From assembly GCA_963971425.1 (NCBI GenBank), contig OZ020521.1:2420501-2484500 (forward strand): a stretch of 64,000 nucleotides of DNA. Direction: 5' to 3'. The first letter of the stretch is position 1; every line of letters begins with the position of its first letter. A program made the translations under genes and the position numbers. This document shows, piece by piece, positions 1 through 11,179 of the stretch. The DNA is from Bryoerythrophyllum caledonicum (lineage: Eukaryota; Streptophyta; Bryopsida; Pottiales; Pottiaceae). The notes under the pieces are model-generated. The model saw nothing but the letters and a program-made list of their open reading frames with translations, did not search any database and had not been told where the DNA came from.

Positions 1-2791
1 AGTGCATGTATAAGATCATACAAGCCTTTGGCTTCCCTGCCGATTTTATTTCAATGATCAAGATCCTCTTTCAAGAGGCCACCTCTGCTGTTAAGGTGAA
101 TGGCAGACCAGGCCCAGCGTTTAAGATCAAAAGGGTTGCCCACTTGCACCGTATATGTTCATAATAATTGTAGAGGCCTTGAACACTATGGTAAAATTGA
201 AGGCACAGAATGGCTGTGTGGAAGGCATCAAGCTCCCGTGTGCAGACCGGCAATAGATCCTTGCGCAATGTGCCGACGATACCACATTCACACTACTTGA
301 GAAGGAAGGACTTGTGAGGTATTTGATTCATATTCTTAATATCTTTTGTCTTGCTACAGGCCTGGTTATCAATTGGTCCAAGTCATGCGGATATTGGCAA
401 GATTGAGGAGGTCCTGGCAGATCGTTATGGACAGACCATTTGGACATTACCTGGGCAGAGCTGGAAACTGTTAGTAAATTACTCTTATCCCCGTTTGGCA
501 TGACGCTCTCCACAAGTTCAGTGGACAACTTCCTATACGAGCGCATCTCCAAGAAATTAGTCTACTGGAGCTCTGCAAAACTCAACCCTACCGGGAGAAG
601 CGTGATTGCCAACAACGTTCTCCTGTCAGCTCTTCTATTTTTCCTGTCAATCTGAGGAGGCACGAAAAAGGGTAGTACGAGAGTCAAGGGATTAATCATG
701 AACTATTTGGCCTCCGGCACGATGAGGCGATCTCGCACTCGTGCAAGTTGGATCCGGTGTTGCCAACCTAAAGCCCGTCGCGGGTTGAATTTAATCATTA
801 TTGAAGACGCATCAACGCCGCTTCTGACAAAGTGGGTGCTGAAGGCCATGGAACCCGGGGAGTCTAATCTACATTCCCTCCTCAGATACCGTCTTGCTTC
901 ATTTCAGCCCTTTGCCAACGGTAGATGGCAAGCCATTCTGAAGTATTTTACGTTGACTAATGTCAAAGAGAGGATCCATTGTGTGGAACCGAGTGACGTC
1001 TGTATGGAAGTCAATTCTCCCTACTCTGAAGTACAGTCCACCTTCCACCCTTGACGAACTTTTGGGATGCAATTTCTGGTTCTACCCTACTGCTCAAACC
1101 ATCGGCCTTGGGTTCGCTTGCTCGCGGGCGCTGGAGTTGAATAAACAAGGGATCCATCATTACTGAGATGTTTAAAATGGTGACCGCTTCTTCAATTTGG
1201 AGGAGATGCGTGCCACTCACGCCCTTGCGGAGTCTAAAAGTGGGGCTTGGCTCGCCCTTACACAAGGTCTGTGGGGTACATCGAGCCGACTTCTCCGCAT
1301 GAACCACCTGCGAACAACTCCTGGGGAGTGGGTTGGCATGTTTAATGCCGAAAAGGCTCTGATGTCGGTTATGGTGTTACAAACTAGTGAGCGATTTCAA
1401 CCTGATTTGGGATGGCAACGGTCGGAGATCCCTTCCAGTAGAGATGCTTTCGTGGTCAGACCGGCATCACACTACCTGCAGAGCATCAACTGGACGGAAC
1501 GCCTCAAGGTGGCGACGAGGCCTCCTAGCTGGAGTTTCTATGCAGATGATTGGATCTCCACACATTTTGGTATGTTTCGTCAAGTTCGGGTTGCGAAGGT
1601 ATTTAGAGGCACCAAAAAGACCACCATGCACTTATTCTACGGAAGAAGTGACATGTTGATGTGGGATCCAAAGCGTTTCAAATGGGATGGAGAGACCTCT
1701 TTCATAGAATTCTCCACCAAAGTTGGCCGCAAGCTCATGCAGCTCAGGCACCAAGTGCCCTCTATTGTTGTTAACAAGGGGAGTGGGATCCTCCCGGCAT
1801 CATATAAGCTCAAATGGCTCAATATCTGGGACGCCGATAGGACGTAGAAGGAGGTTGGCTTCATCTGGGCCATTTGGCATAAGGCCACCGCTGTCAATGT
1901 GTGGAGAGGGAGGATTCACTCTTCTGCCGATCAAAATTGCCCCGCGTGTAATTGTGGGACCCCTGAAACCATTCTCCATAGATTCTGGGAGTGTAAGTCC
2001 GCTCAAGAGACGTGGTCGTGGGGGGCCAACCTGTTGACTCAACTGCTGCCTTGTTGCCCTGACAATCAGGTAGCTCACAAGAGAAAGGAAAACACGGGCG
2101 CGGCGAAGCGCTTGCTGTGGCGCCGACGGAGGGGGGTGCCGACACCTAGCCTGAACCATCAACAGAATATTGTCCATGAAGTGCCGCCGTCTCCGCTAAT
2201 CTCTCTTGAGGAGTCCGACAGTGCGAGTGGGGACGACGACACCCTCGGTGGTGTTGTGCAGCCCTGTGCGTTCAACCCGACGTGGAAACACGGTATCTTT
2301 GGTCACCGTATTCCGAGGCATTTCACCCTCATCAGCAGGATCTGGGTGTTGTTGAGAGGTATCATTTTGTGGCAGCTTTGGAGTGAAAGATACGATAGTA
2401 CGTTTAACGACATCAAGTGGACCAAGCAGAAGCTCAAATCTAACGTGTGGCTTGGTCTCGTGGACTATGGGCATGTCCCGTGGTCCAAGTCGCAGTCTAA
2501 GTGCACCCAGGCTCCGGAGAAGAGCACGAAGTTTTTGAAAAATCTTTGGTGTTGCAATGACGTTCTAGCTTAGTGGGTCGATGAGAAGCCGCATTGGCAT
2601 CTATCTCCTAGCTCGTTTAGGACTAACCCTAGGTCTAACCCCCTTACTAACACTTAATTTTGGCCCGGGCGTGTCGCTCGGCCTCGCCGGCTTTGGCGGG
2701 GTCTGCCTGGGCCCCCTTTTTTTTTCTCCCTCGCCCCTTCGCAGTAAAGGCTCTCTTTGCTTGTGTCAAAATAAAAATAAAAATAAAAATA
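1..2791 (+). mobile_element. L1-type LINE, 3' half of ORF2 plus 3' UTR, decayed
   Basis: Non-LTR retrotransposon, truncated by the window edge. Reverse transcriptase reads from base 3 (IIQAFGFPADFISMIK, AVKVNG), shifts frame near 131 into GCPLAPYMF, then carries the catalytic box ADDT at 272-283 after an in-frame stop. A third frame (440-655) gives WAELETVSKLL, PFGMTL and ISKKLVYWSSAKLNPTGRS, typical of the L1 connector. Further fragments run to 2,573. A zf-RVT zinc-binding motif lies at about 1,938-1,995 (CPAC, then HRFWEC), as in plant L1 elements. The protein would copy element RNA at the target site. At least four frameshifts or stops make it non-functional. The 3' UTR (about 2,574-2,767) is followed by an A-rich tail. 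Confident as a LINE; the clade within L1 is not resolved. Confidence 0.9.
2768..2791 (+). repeat. (AAAAT)n tail of the LINE
   Basis: Four runs of AAAAT close the LINE's 3' UTR, as expected for target-primed insertion. I could not find the matching target duplication because the 5' end lies outside the window. Confidence 0.75.
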
Positions 2792-3398
2792 GGTGTGTCA
2801 ATCTTTTCACTCATTTTTTCCCCTTGCTGTTTCTTGAACTTTCAAAAGAAGTGAAGACACAATTGGTACTTTAGTAGGGATGACCAGGTTTAGAATTTGG
2901 AGTCACAACTTGACTTTGTTGGAGGCTCACTATGTTGACGGATGGCACCTCATCCTTTGATCATCTTATCCAGTTTGTTGGCTGTGCAGTGTGGACCATC
3001 CTCTCCTAACCAACAGAATTCCGCTTGCAGCCAATGGCCACTCATCATGTGACAACTACACTAAACGTTGAATATAGTGTAGAGGGATTATTGATGTAGA
3101 TCACTCACACTAATTTCCATCAAAGCATGTGTATGCCAAGTTCTGATTGGGTATTTCTTCTCAAGCAAGTGTGTGTCAGTCAACAATTGCATGTAAATTT
3201 TCAATTAGTGTAGGAAATTTCAAATAGTCTAGTCTACTCTACGTTCACGAAACGGTGTAGTGGTCATTATTCATGCAGGCTTAATCCAATGTACTTCCAG
3301 AGATTAAATGAGATTTAAAAGAAAGACCAATGTAGATCATGGTTTATTAAAGGTCTACAAATCCACATCCTTACACTAAAAACTACAGTATAATCTCT
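2792..3398. other. Spacer; possible short pogo-family fragment
   Basis: No ORF. From 3,053 the sequence holds several TACACTAA / TTAGTGTA words and a hairpin made from TACACTAAACG and TATAGTGTAG. These words also fill the ends of the pogo-family elements at 18.8, 45.9 and 52.6 kb, so this may be a short deletion derivative. Its ends are not resolved. Confidence 0.35.
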
Positions 3399-4377
3399 TT
3401 AACCCCCAAAGTACCATGACAGTTTTACACCAAAATCACTTCAAAATTGTTGGATTCTAGTGCTACGAACAAAGAAGGAAACAAAAACTTCGATTTCTAG
3501 TTATGACGGTAGGATCTCAATTATGACTTGTTAGGTAATATACTCACAAAATTTCATAAACTTTGACCACACGGATTAAAAGATTATAATGTTTGAAGTC
3601 AAGAAAATGGTTCATTTTCTTCCCTGCGTTCAATGGATCAGCAGACTTTGACTTCACTTGGTGTCAAATTTTTGCACTACACAAGGTCTAAATCCATTAC
3701 CATCTTGTTAAGCATGATGTTAGTTCCTTATACACCAATTTTTAGAGGTAGAGGACGGATGTAGCATATTCAAAACAATTGTGTGCAAGGAGTAGAGGTT
3801 CCAAATTTGCCAATTCACACTTTAGTTTTTTGAGAACTTAACATGTTTTAGATTGATAATCCGAATGGTCAAGAAGAAGGTGGACACCAGACATTGTTGT
3901 GGAAAAAATAAAAAGTGAAAAATATAAAGATATCTAGGTTTTATGTGGAAAAAAAGAAGTTTTTTGGTACCTTGCCTGACAATGACTGACAATGTGCTAA
4001 AATGTTTGACATGGTACCAAAAAACTATTCTTGAAAAATAGCATGACAAAACTATTTTTCAAGAAAGACAAGAACTTGTTTTTGACAATATAAAGGGAAA
4101 CAATACTACTTGCAAGTATTGAAAATCTCACATTCAATAGTGTCCTAGCAAAAGTTTTTGAATGTGCCCAAGGTGCCCGCTCTCCCCATTTGAAATTCAA
4201 AACCCTATGACTTTTTCATCAAATGTCCAGTTCAGGAAAAACTGTTTTGCTACTAAGGTCTTGGTAACGCCTTTCTATAGTAAAAATTTCAAAGAGGAAT
4301 GTTGGAAATTGACACCATAGGAATCTGTCAAAACTTTCAAAAAGCCAATTTTTGACACTTGGTCCTTTAGCGGTTAT
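3399..4377 (+). mobile_element. TTAA-flanked non-autonomous DNA element, copy A
   Basis: The element starts TTAA + CCCCCAAAGTACC and ends GGTCCTTTAGCGG + TTAT (a decayed TTAA). The inverted ends match those of the copies at 9.4, 56.4 and 62.3 kb. Internal sequence also matches copies B and C, for example GCAGACTTTGACTTCACTTG. It has no coding capacity. A TTAA target with CCC(C)TAAA ends suggests piggyBac or Kolobok; the superfamily cannot be fixed without a transposase. It abuts the RNase H end of the minus-strand LINE. Confidence 0.75.
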
Positions 4378-4399
4378 CCATAGATGTTAGTATGGTTTA

Positions 4400-4700
4400 G
4401 TCGGGGTGGCTATTGTGAAGGGTAGGATGTGTTATTTGTGTGTTTAGTAGATACAATACGTTTATACAATTTGTAAAGATATGTGCGGGTTTGTTATCAT
4501 ATTTTGTAGTGATAATTTGGAGGGTTTTATGGAGGGCCATTATTTCTGCTCTAAAGATATATTAGAGTCCATGAGGTCTTTTGGATATTTTTATTTCTTT
4601 AGTTGAGTTGTGTATGCCATAACCAACTTTTTCTCTATGACAATGTCTGGGGTTGACAATAACTAGTACCAAAAGCATGGAAGCATGGAAGTATATTTCG
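4400..4700 (-). pseudogene. LINE RNase H domain, broken
   Basis: The minus-strand reading contains KVGYGIHNSTKEIKISKRP, then after a stop FRAEIMALHKTLQIITTKYD and HIFTNCINVLYLLNTQ. This is the order of an RNase H fold: strands, the AE..A helix carrying the catalytic Glu, then the usual D in 'TDC', here Asn. RNase H would remove element RNA after reverse transcription. The Asp-to-Asn change and the stops make it inactive. Confidence 0.75.
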
Positions 4701-6214
4701 GGTCACTTCTGGCTGCAAGTCTTGCACAATGTATTGCTTGTTGTGTTTCTTCTATATTGTGGAGGTGTGCAATCCATTTGTAGTCAAAAGTGTTTCCTAG
4801 TGAACCATAGATTTTGTCTCTTTCAAAGGGTGAGTGGAATTTTGTGAGTTGGATGGGGCGTGTGACGTGGATGAGAAGTACGAGTATTGGATGTTGAAAG
4901 ATGAGATTGGTGAGTTCAGAATGGCGTAGGTAGTGTATATTGTGCGAGTTTGAGGGGGTCATTTTTTGGGATGCAGTATATTTATCTTTGGTACAACCAA
5001 ACTATTTCAGTTTTGAATGGTTGAGTTATTGGCTTTATGTTTGTGGAAGTTTGTAATTTGTTATGGTATTTTTTCATAGCCATGGAGTCTAGTGACAGGA
5101 ATAGTGATTAGATGTCTCCCATTGTCTTTGTATATATGTGCGTGATCTTCATTAATTCTTATTGTGATATTTGATGTGAGAATATCTTTTTCGGCATACA
5201 TTTGGTTGTATGGATGTTGAGGAGAGGAATGATTACGTGTGGGGTAACCGGTCTTGAGTCACGAGATTGTTCTTGGAGGTGGTGTGCTTGAATGATTTTG
5301 AAGTAGAATTTGTTTTGAGTGTTTTAGCAATATTGTGTTAGTTGTGCGGAGTTATGGGTGGAGGTGTTTTGGTCATGCCATGGGAAAAGGTTCCTTTGGG
5401 GTAACCATTTGTTGTAGGCATTGTTGTTGTATTGCCATTGGTATAAATATTTGGTATCATTCTTTATAATTTTGTTTGAGTCAATATGTTTTCTATGTTT
5501 ATGGTCAAGAATGAGATTTATAGGAAATGTGGAAGGGTTTTTAAGGATGTATGTTTGGAGGGGGGAGGAAAAAAAGGGTGCAGTGGATGAGGAGGGTGAA
5601 TTCAAGCAGAGTTGTTTTGGGGATGGATGCCACTGTTGGTGGTGACATATGCGTTTCTAAGTGTGTGGGGGCTTGGATGTGTAGAGCATGGTGAGGCGCA
5701 TGTGTCGGGGCATGGAGGGGTGATAGCAAAATAGTTGTTGAGCAATATTAATAGCGTTTTCTACTAATTTGAATGGTGTAGCATGGAATGTTTTGAAGTC
5801 ATTGTGGTTCATAATGTGTGTTTCATTTGGTAATGTGATATGTTTTAAGTCAGTAATATTTACTAGAAATTTTTTTGTAAGAGTTTTTGGAAGAGGTATT
5901 GGTTTTTTCTTGTGTTACTTTGGATTTCCAGTAGCCATATTTGTTTGAAGGATGAGGGTTTAAAAAGAAAATCCATGAGTGTGCTTTTTAAGTAAACTTT
6001 TGCTTCATTTTTTAGTAGAAAAAATGTTTGGGTGATTGGTGATCTAACGCATCGGCTTTGTTAATTATAGGGATGGTATTAGCACCACTGTATTTGGTAA
6101 GAATAAAGTGGGTGAGTCCCTTGTAGATTTTTCCAAATCTACCTTAGTTGTTGAGTGTATTTTGAAATTGTTCCCCTACACATTGGAGGTAGGCATTTTT
6201 AAAGGGGAAAGCCT

Positions 6215-7330
6215 CTAGTCCAAATAATTTTGTGGGAGTTGGTTATTACATTTGACATACATTTGGGAAAGCGACAAATGAATTTTTGTATGGCTATGAT
6301 TTTTTTGGTCTAGTTTTTTTATAGCAAACATAGAGTATGGGACTGCGTAGAAACTGTATGCTACTTGGGGCCTAAGTACTTTGTCCACCATTTTTGTTTT
6401 TTGTTTCAGTGGGGCTGGGCATGTTATAGGTTCTTTGCATTGTTTAATGAGTTTTGTAGTACTGGGGTGGATTTGTATCTTCCATTTTAGTGAGGGGACA
6501 AGATGTGTGCCTAGATACACGTATGGTCCATCTTGATGTAGTATAGAGATGGCTTGGTTACGGAATTTTATATTGGAGGCTTGCATAAGTGCTTTGAATA
6601 CAGTGGGGTTCATTTTGGATATATTTGGACATCCTGTGGCAGCACATTTTTGGGTACCAACATCCATATCGGACCCATCGCAGAATTTATCAACCTTATT
6701 GGCTTGGATTTGTAGTGATTTAAGTTTACCTCCTATAGTGGCAAGGTCACTGGTGTAGGCGGTCAAGTTGATGTTGACTTGTGATGTTCCAAAGCTGTAA
6801 CCGTTATTTCTCCTTTACATCCACCTTGGTCCTTAATAGTGGTTCCATGAAAATAATGAATAGATATGGACTTAAGATATCAACCTGTATTCTTCTGCGT
6901 TGAATAGGGATGTTATTGACCACCAGAATATTCTCCAACGTACGAGGTGGACGATTGAGAGTAGATGTTTTCGACTAGTGCAATCGCGTCGGCGGGTATC
7001 CAAGGTCAGACATAATTGCTAGTAATCTTGCATGGTCAATAGGGCCAAATGCATTTTTGAAATAAATATATTAAATATATATGTCTTGATTTGTAAATCG
7101 TACGTATTCTAGCAGAGCTATTATGGTTTGGAGTTGTCTGGTGGTACTTCTTTCCGCACAAAAGCCTTCTTGGCTGTTGTGTAAGATTTGGTGTTTTTCT
7201 CCATATGAGGATAATATGGATGTGAATGTGTTTGTAAAAAGTATATAGGTGGTGTTGGCTAAGGCAGTTGGTCACTAGTTGGGAAGCATTGAGGGATCAC
7301 CTTTTGTATATAGTAATATTGTAGAACAAG
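6215..7330 (-). pseudogene. LINE reverse transcriptase, broken
   Basis: Reading from 7,330 down, the trace shows ANTTYILFTNTFTSIL, then QEGFCAERSTTRQLQTIIAL, then FKNAFGPIDHARLLAIMSDL, the palm region with the first catalytic Asp. The longest open piece (6,766-6,215) begins with the active-site strand, where the family's AYADDLA reads AYTSDLA, so the catalytic pair is damaged. VGTQKCAATGCPNISKMNPT and YVYLGTHLVPSLKW follow in normal order. A stop near 7,070 and a frame change in the thumb show a dead copy. Family identity is by residue pattern from memory. Confidence 0.85.
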
Positions 7331-8299
7331 TTTTCCATGAGGCTAGGATTTGTTTTTTTGGTAGCAGTGAGAGAAAATTAGGGAGAGAAGTACTCTTGTC
7401 ATCCCCAAGATTAGTTCCGTGGAGTTTGGAATGCAATCCAACATTGGGGCTTTATTGTTTCCAAGATTTTTGAAGCATGTATCGTATGTGGCTCGATTAA
7501 AGTAAGTGTGTAGTGGAATTTATGGTTCACCACACTTATCTATAGTAAAGCCATCCAGGTCATGCCATGAGTATTGTCTTACCGCACATGTATATGTAGG
7601 TGGGTGGTCTCGTGAGTAATTACATGTACGTACGGTAGGTCTATTGTTTTTTTTTGGTTATATATCTCATTTGCAATGTCTTTAAAGCTAGTTAAAATGT
7701 TGCTATATTGATTAGGGTACAATCTAGTGGTGGAGATTCACTGTTTTAAAGAATCTTCTATTAATTTTCTTTTGACTAGTATCATACAATTGTCTGTATT
7801 TAAAGATGGATTTTTTGATAGTTTCTCTAGTACACTTGGTAGTTATTTTTTATGGACTCTTTTGCAATTCATGCAATATTATGTAAACATTAATCTGGTG
7901 ATGTGTGAAGAGGTGGTGGGGGCAGGATTTGGGTATGCTGGACGGTTTGTACTTCTTGACAAATGGGCTAAGTGAACCATTGTGGTTTATTTTTAACAGT
8001 TTGAATTGTTTTCTGAACAGTAGGATATATACTTAAGTGTTGTTTCCACTTTTTTGAGAGTTTTTGTGGTAAATATCCCCGTTGTTTAGATGCTCTGGTT
8101 GTTAGTTAAGGTATGGGTGGGGCTTTGCAGTTTTCTCAAGGGTGTTGGAGATATTATTTATTAGTGTGTCTAGGGTGTTACAAAATTCAAGCCATTGGTT
8201 TTGAGAGAGTTGGCCATTGTTTTTTAGATAGTTAATAAAGGAGTCGATTTGTATAGATTTTCCTTCAAAACACATAGTGTTGAAATCTTGTACATTGAT

Positions 8300-9010
8300 T
8301 TTTGGAATGGGATTAAGTATTCGGACATTTTCTTTGTTTGGTGTTGTGGGTGTTCTATTTATAAGTGTAACGTGTGGGATATTTATTTGGATTGATGAGT
8401 GGTATGAGTTAAGAATAATTCTTGTTTTTGTTGTGCAAGTGTACCGTTTTGTGATTGAGGCTTAGTATGTAATAATTGTTTATTAGACTTAAGTCGATGG
8501 ATTGTCGCGGGGAAAATTGGTCTCCGTGTTGTGTGCCGATTAGTGCAACGTCTCAATTAAAATTGCCACATAGTAAGTATGTGTGATTTAGGTTGTTGTT
8601 AATTTGGATGGTAATAGTATTTTTGATGTCTGTGATGAATCTAAAGTCTTCTAGGTGGGATGGCATGTACATGTGAAGTATTAGCCATGGTTAAAGGGAT
8701 TGGTTATTAATTTTTTTAATCCGTATGGAGATATGTGCATTCGTGTAGGGATTTTGACAATGTGGCCAGGGAATGTGTAGGCTTTTATGTATTAATGTGA
8801 GAAGCCACCTCATCCTAGTGTATATGGGCGGCATTGTTGGATACAACATGTGAAGGCATGGGTATTGTTAAAGATCATTTTTTAGTTAGGAAAGATTTGT
8901 TCTATGTATTTAGTAGATTTTGTGGCTGTGAGTTTGGTCTCTTGTATGGCAATTATGGCTGGGGGAGTATTTTTTTATGTGGTGAGGTTTTGAATGCAGA
9001 GGAGGGTAGT
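8300..9010 (-). pseudogene. LINE APE-type endonuclease, broken
   Basis: The minus-strand reading contains LHMYMPSHLEDFRF and then TYLLCGNFN*DVALIG near 8,570-8,535. The latter is the GDFN motif of apurinic-type endonucleases with Asp changed to Asn and a stop after it. The domain normally nicks the target strand to prime reverse transcription. It sits upstream of the RT as expected. Linker sequence (about 8,160-8,240, QNQWLEFCNTLDTLINN) joins it to the RT. Confidence 0.7.
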
Positions 9011-9453
9011 GTGGAGGGATAGGGCATTTGATGTTAGAATATATGTGTAGTTGTTTAATGTGTTTGTGTTTTGATTTAGACGAGGGATGTATGGGAGTGA
9101 AGGGGCCGGGTGTGTGTATTTTGGTATAGGTTCATAGCATCTCTGAAACGTTCTTTTAATTAGTTCCACAAGAATAAATGAAAAGTATTGTTGTATTTAG
9201 TTTTGTGTTGGTGGTGGATTTTGATTATGGATGAAATTGTATAGTTTTTTATATATTGAGTCTCTATGGTGCATAATGTCTTGGTTTTCTTTAGTAAATT
9301 TTTTATATGGGTGATTAGTATTGATGTGCCGTTCGGGTGGGTTATCTAGGGCGGCTAATTTGTTTAGGAGAGTGTTAGTCCATTGAGTTATATTAGAGTA
9401 TTTATGTGATAAAAGGTGGTTGCATTCTTCTAGGGAGGGGTGAGTGGTGATTC

Positions 9454-10387
9454 TTAATCCCTAAATTTCTTTGACAATTTCACACCAAAAGCACTTCAAA
9501 GCTGCCCGTTTTTGTGCAATTAGTAACGACGAAACAAAAAACTTTTACTTCTAGTTTGAACCATAGGATCTCAAATAAGACTTATTGAGGAACTTATTCA
9601 ACAAAATTCATGAGGTTTGACCGCACGGATTGTAATATTATAGTGATTGAAGTAGAGAAAAGGGTCCATTTTCTTCCCTGCATTTAGTAGATCAGCAGAC
9701 TTTGACTTCACTTGATGTCAATTTTTTTCACTACATAAGGTCTCAATCCATTTCCATAATGTTGAGCATGATATTAGCTCCTTGTACTCCAATTTTTAGA
9801 GGTAGAAAAAGGGTGTAGCAAATTCAAAAAAATTGTGCAAGGAGTAGAGGTTCAAAAATTGTCACTTTGCGTTATATATTTTTTGCAAACTTTGTATGTT
9901 TTAGAATGAGAATCCAAACGGTCAATGGGATGGTTTACACCACATAATGCTACGGAAAAAATAAAGAGTAAAAAATATCGTGATCTCGAAGTTTTATTGG
10001 TACCTTGCCCGACAATGTGCAATAATGTGTGAAAATGTTTGACTTGGATTTATATGTTTTTTTCACTAAAGACAAGAGATTTTTTTTCACAATATGAAAG
10101 GAAATAATATTATTAGTTCGTACCAAAAATCTCACAATCAATAGAGTGTCATAGCAAAAGTTTTTGGAGTTGCCCGACGTGCCCGCTCTCCCCATTTAAA
10201 CTTCAAAACCCTATAACTTTTTCATAAAATGTTGGATTTAAGAGAGAAAAAATGAACTCACACAAAGCTTTTGATAATGTCCATCTACTATAAAAAATTC
10301 AAAAAGTATGTCATAAATTGACGCTAGAGGTACCTGCCCAAACCTACTAGAGTCCCCCGAGGGGACTCTTGGAAATTTAGGGATTAA
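9454..10387 (+). mobile_element. TTAA-flanked non-autonomous element, copy B
   Basis: Bounded by perfect TTAA at 9,454-9,457 and 10,384-10,387, with inverted ends TCCCTAAATTTC / GAAATTTAGGGA just inside. Length 934 bp with no coding capacity. Its right end has a strong hairpin, GAGTCCCCCGAGGGGACTC, also present in copy C. The insertion splits the minus-strand LINE, whose coding trace resumes on both sides, so it is younger than that LINE. Confidence 0.85.
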
Positions 10388-11060
10388 GGCATATAGTATA
10401 TTAGTTTTACGACATATTTTTTTTTACAACTTATATGTTATTTTGTTTTGGAGTTGTTTATTATTTTTATTTTGGTGTTTTTTTGTTTTGTTTTTTATTA
10501 TTATTGTTGAGTTAAAAGGTGTGAAGTATATATCTTGGGTTTGTTGAACCATTATATCGTTGTAAATGTGGTGGTTTTATAATGGGGGTATTTGTATATT
10601 TTGGATGTGGAGGTATAGTTGTTTTGCTGGTACTTTTTTGAGTTGTAATTATGCATATTTTGTCATTGATTTGTAAAGTTATTTTGATTTTTATTGTTGC
10701 ATGGATTTTGTGGTTTTTGGAATTGTTTGTGTAATTATTATTTGGGTGCTTATTTGTATGTTTATTGGTGAATTTATTTGTGTATTCAACTGTGTATTGG
10801 TTTGTTTTTATAGTGTTGTATTTGTTTTTGTATATGTTTGTATATTGTGAATTGTATTTTTATGGGTGTTTGGTGTAGTATAGGTATTGGTGTTTGTATG
10901 AATATGTGTGTTAGTATTTGTATCAGTATATATGTTGGTATTTGTATTGGTATATATATATATATTGGTATGTAAACTGATATATAAATATGCACTTGTA
11001 TTACCATGTTGTATACTTGTATTTGTTTATATTTATATTCAAATAAAATACAATAGGTAT
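10388..11060 (-). other. Low-complexity 5' part of the second LINE
   Basis: On the minus strand this is A/C-rich and reads as long N/T/P/H/I-rich runs, broken by stops. The 10,786-11,007 part is a TA/TG-rich, nearly periodic tract (ATATATATATATTGGTATG). I assign it to the LINE because the same composition continues at 9,180-9,453 after the inserted TTAA element. A simple-repeat tract is the alternative. Confidence 0.45.
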
Positions 11061-11179
11061 AAGGAATATTGTATGTATATCTAATTTTGTAAGATAGCTA
11101 GATATTAGTTAGATGGATTCTACTATAGAAGTATTTTAGACGACCGGTTAGATACTAACTCTTTAGCCTTGAGGTTGTT

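Larger units (their letters stand above)
4378..11060 (-). mobile_element. Second LINE (EN-RT-RNase H), decayed, split by a TTAA element
   Basis: On the minus strand this span reads, 5' to 3': a low-complexity N/T/P/H-rich segment (about 11,060-10,388), the inserted TTAA element (10,387-9,454), a resumed coding trace, an APE-type endonuclease, a reverse transcriptase and an RNase H. Frames are broken many times, but residues stay recognisable throughout. It is a different family from the LINE at 1-2,791 because it has RNase H and an IQGDT-class type of RT. The RNase H end meets copy A of the TTAA element, and no further LINE sequence is seen beyond it. Confidence 0.85.

Noticed and set aside
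2581-2874. 97-codon plus-strand ORF after the LINE
   Set aside because: It covers the LINE 3' UTR and its (AAAAT)n tail and has low-complexity translation.
10786-11007. 73-codon Ile/Thr-rich minus-strand ORF
   Set aside because: Periodic low-complexity TA/TG tract with no independent sign of a gene; treated as the decayed 5' part of a LINE.
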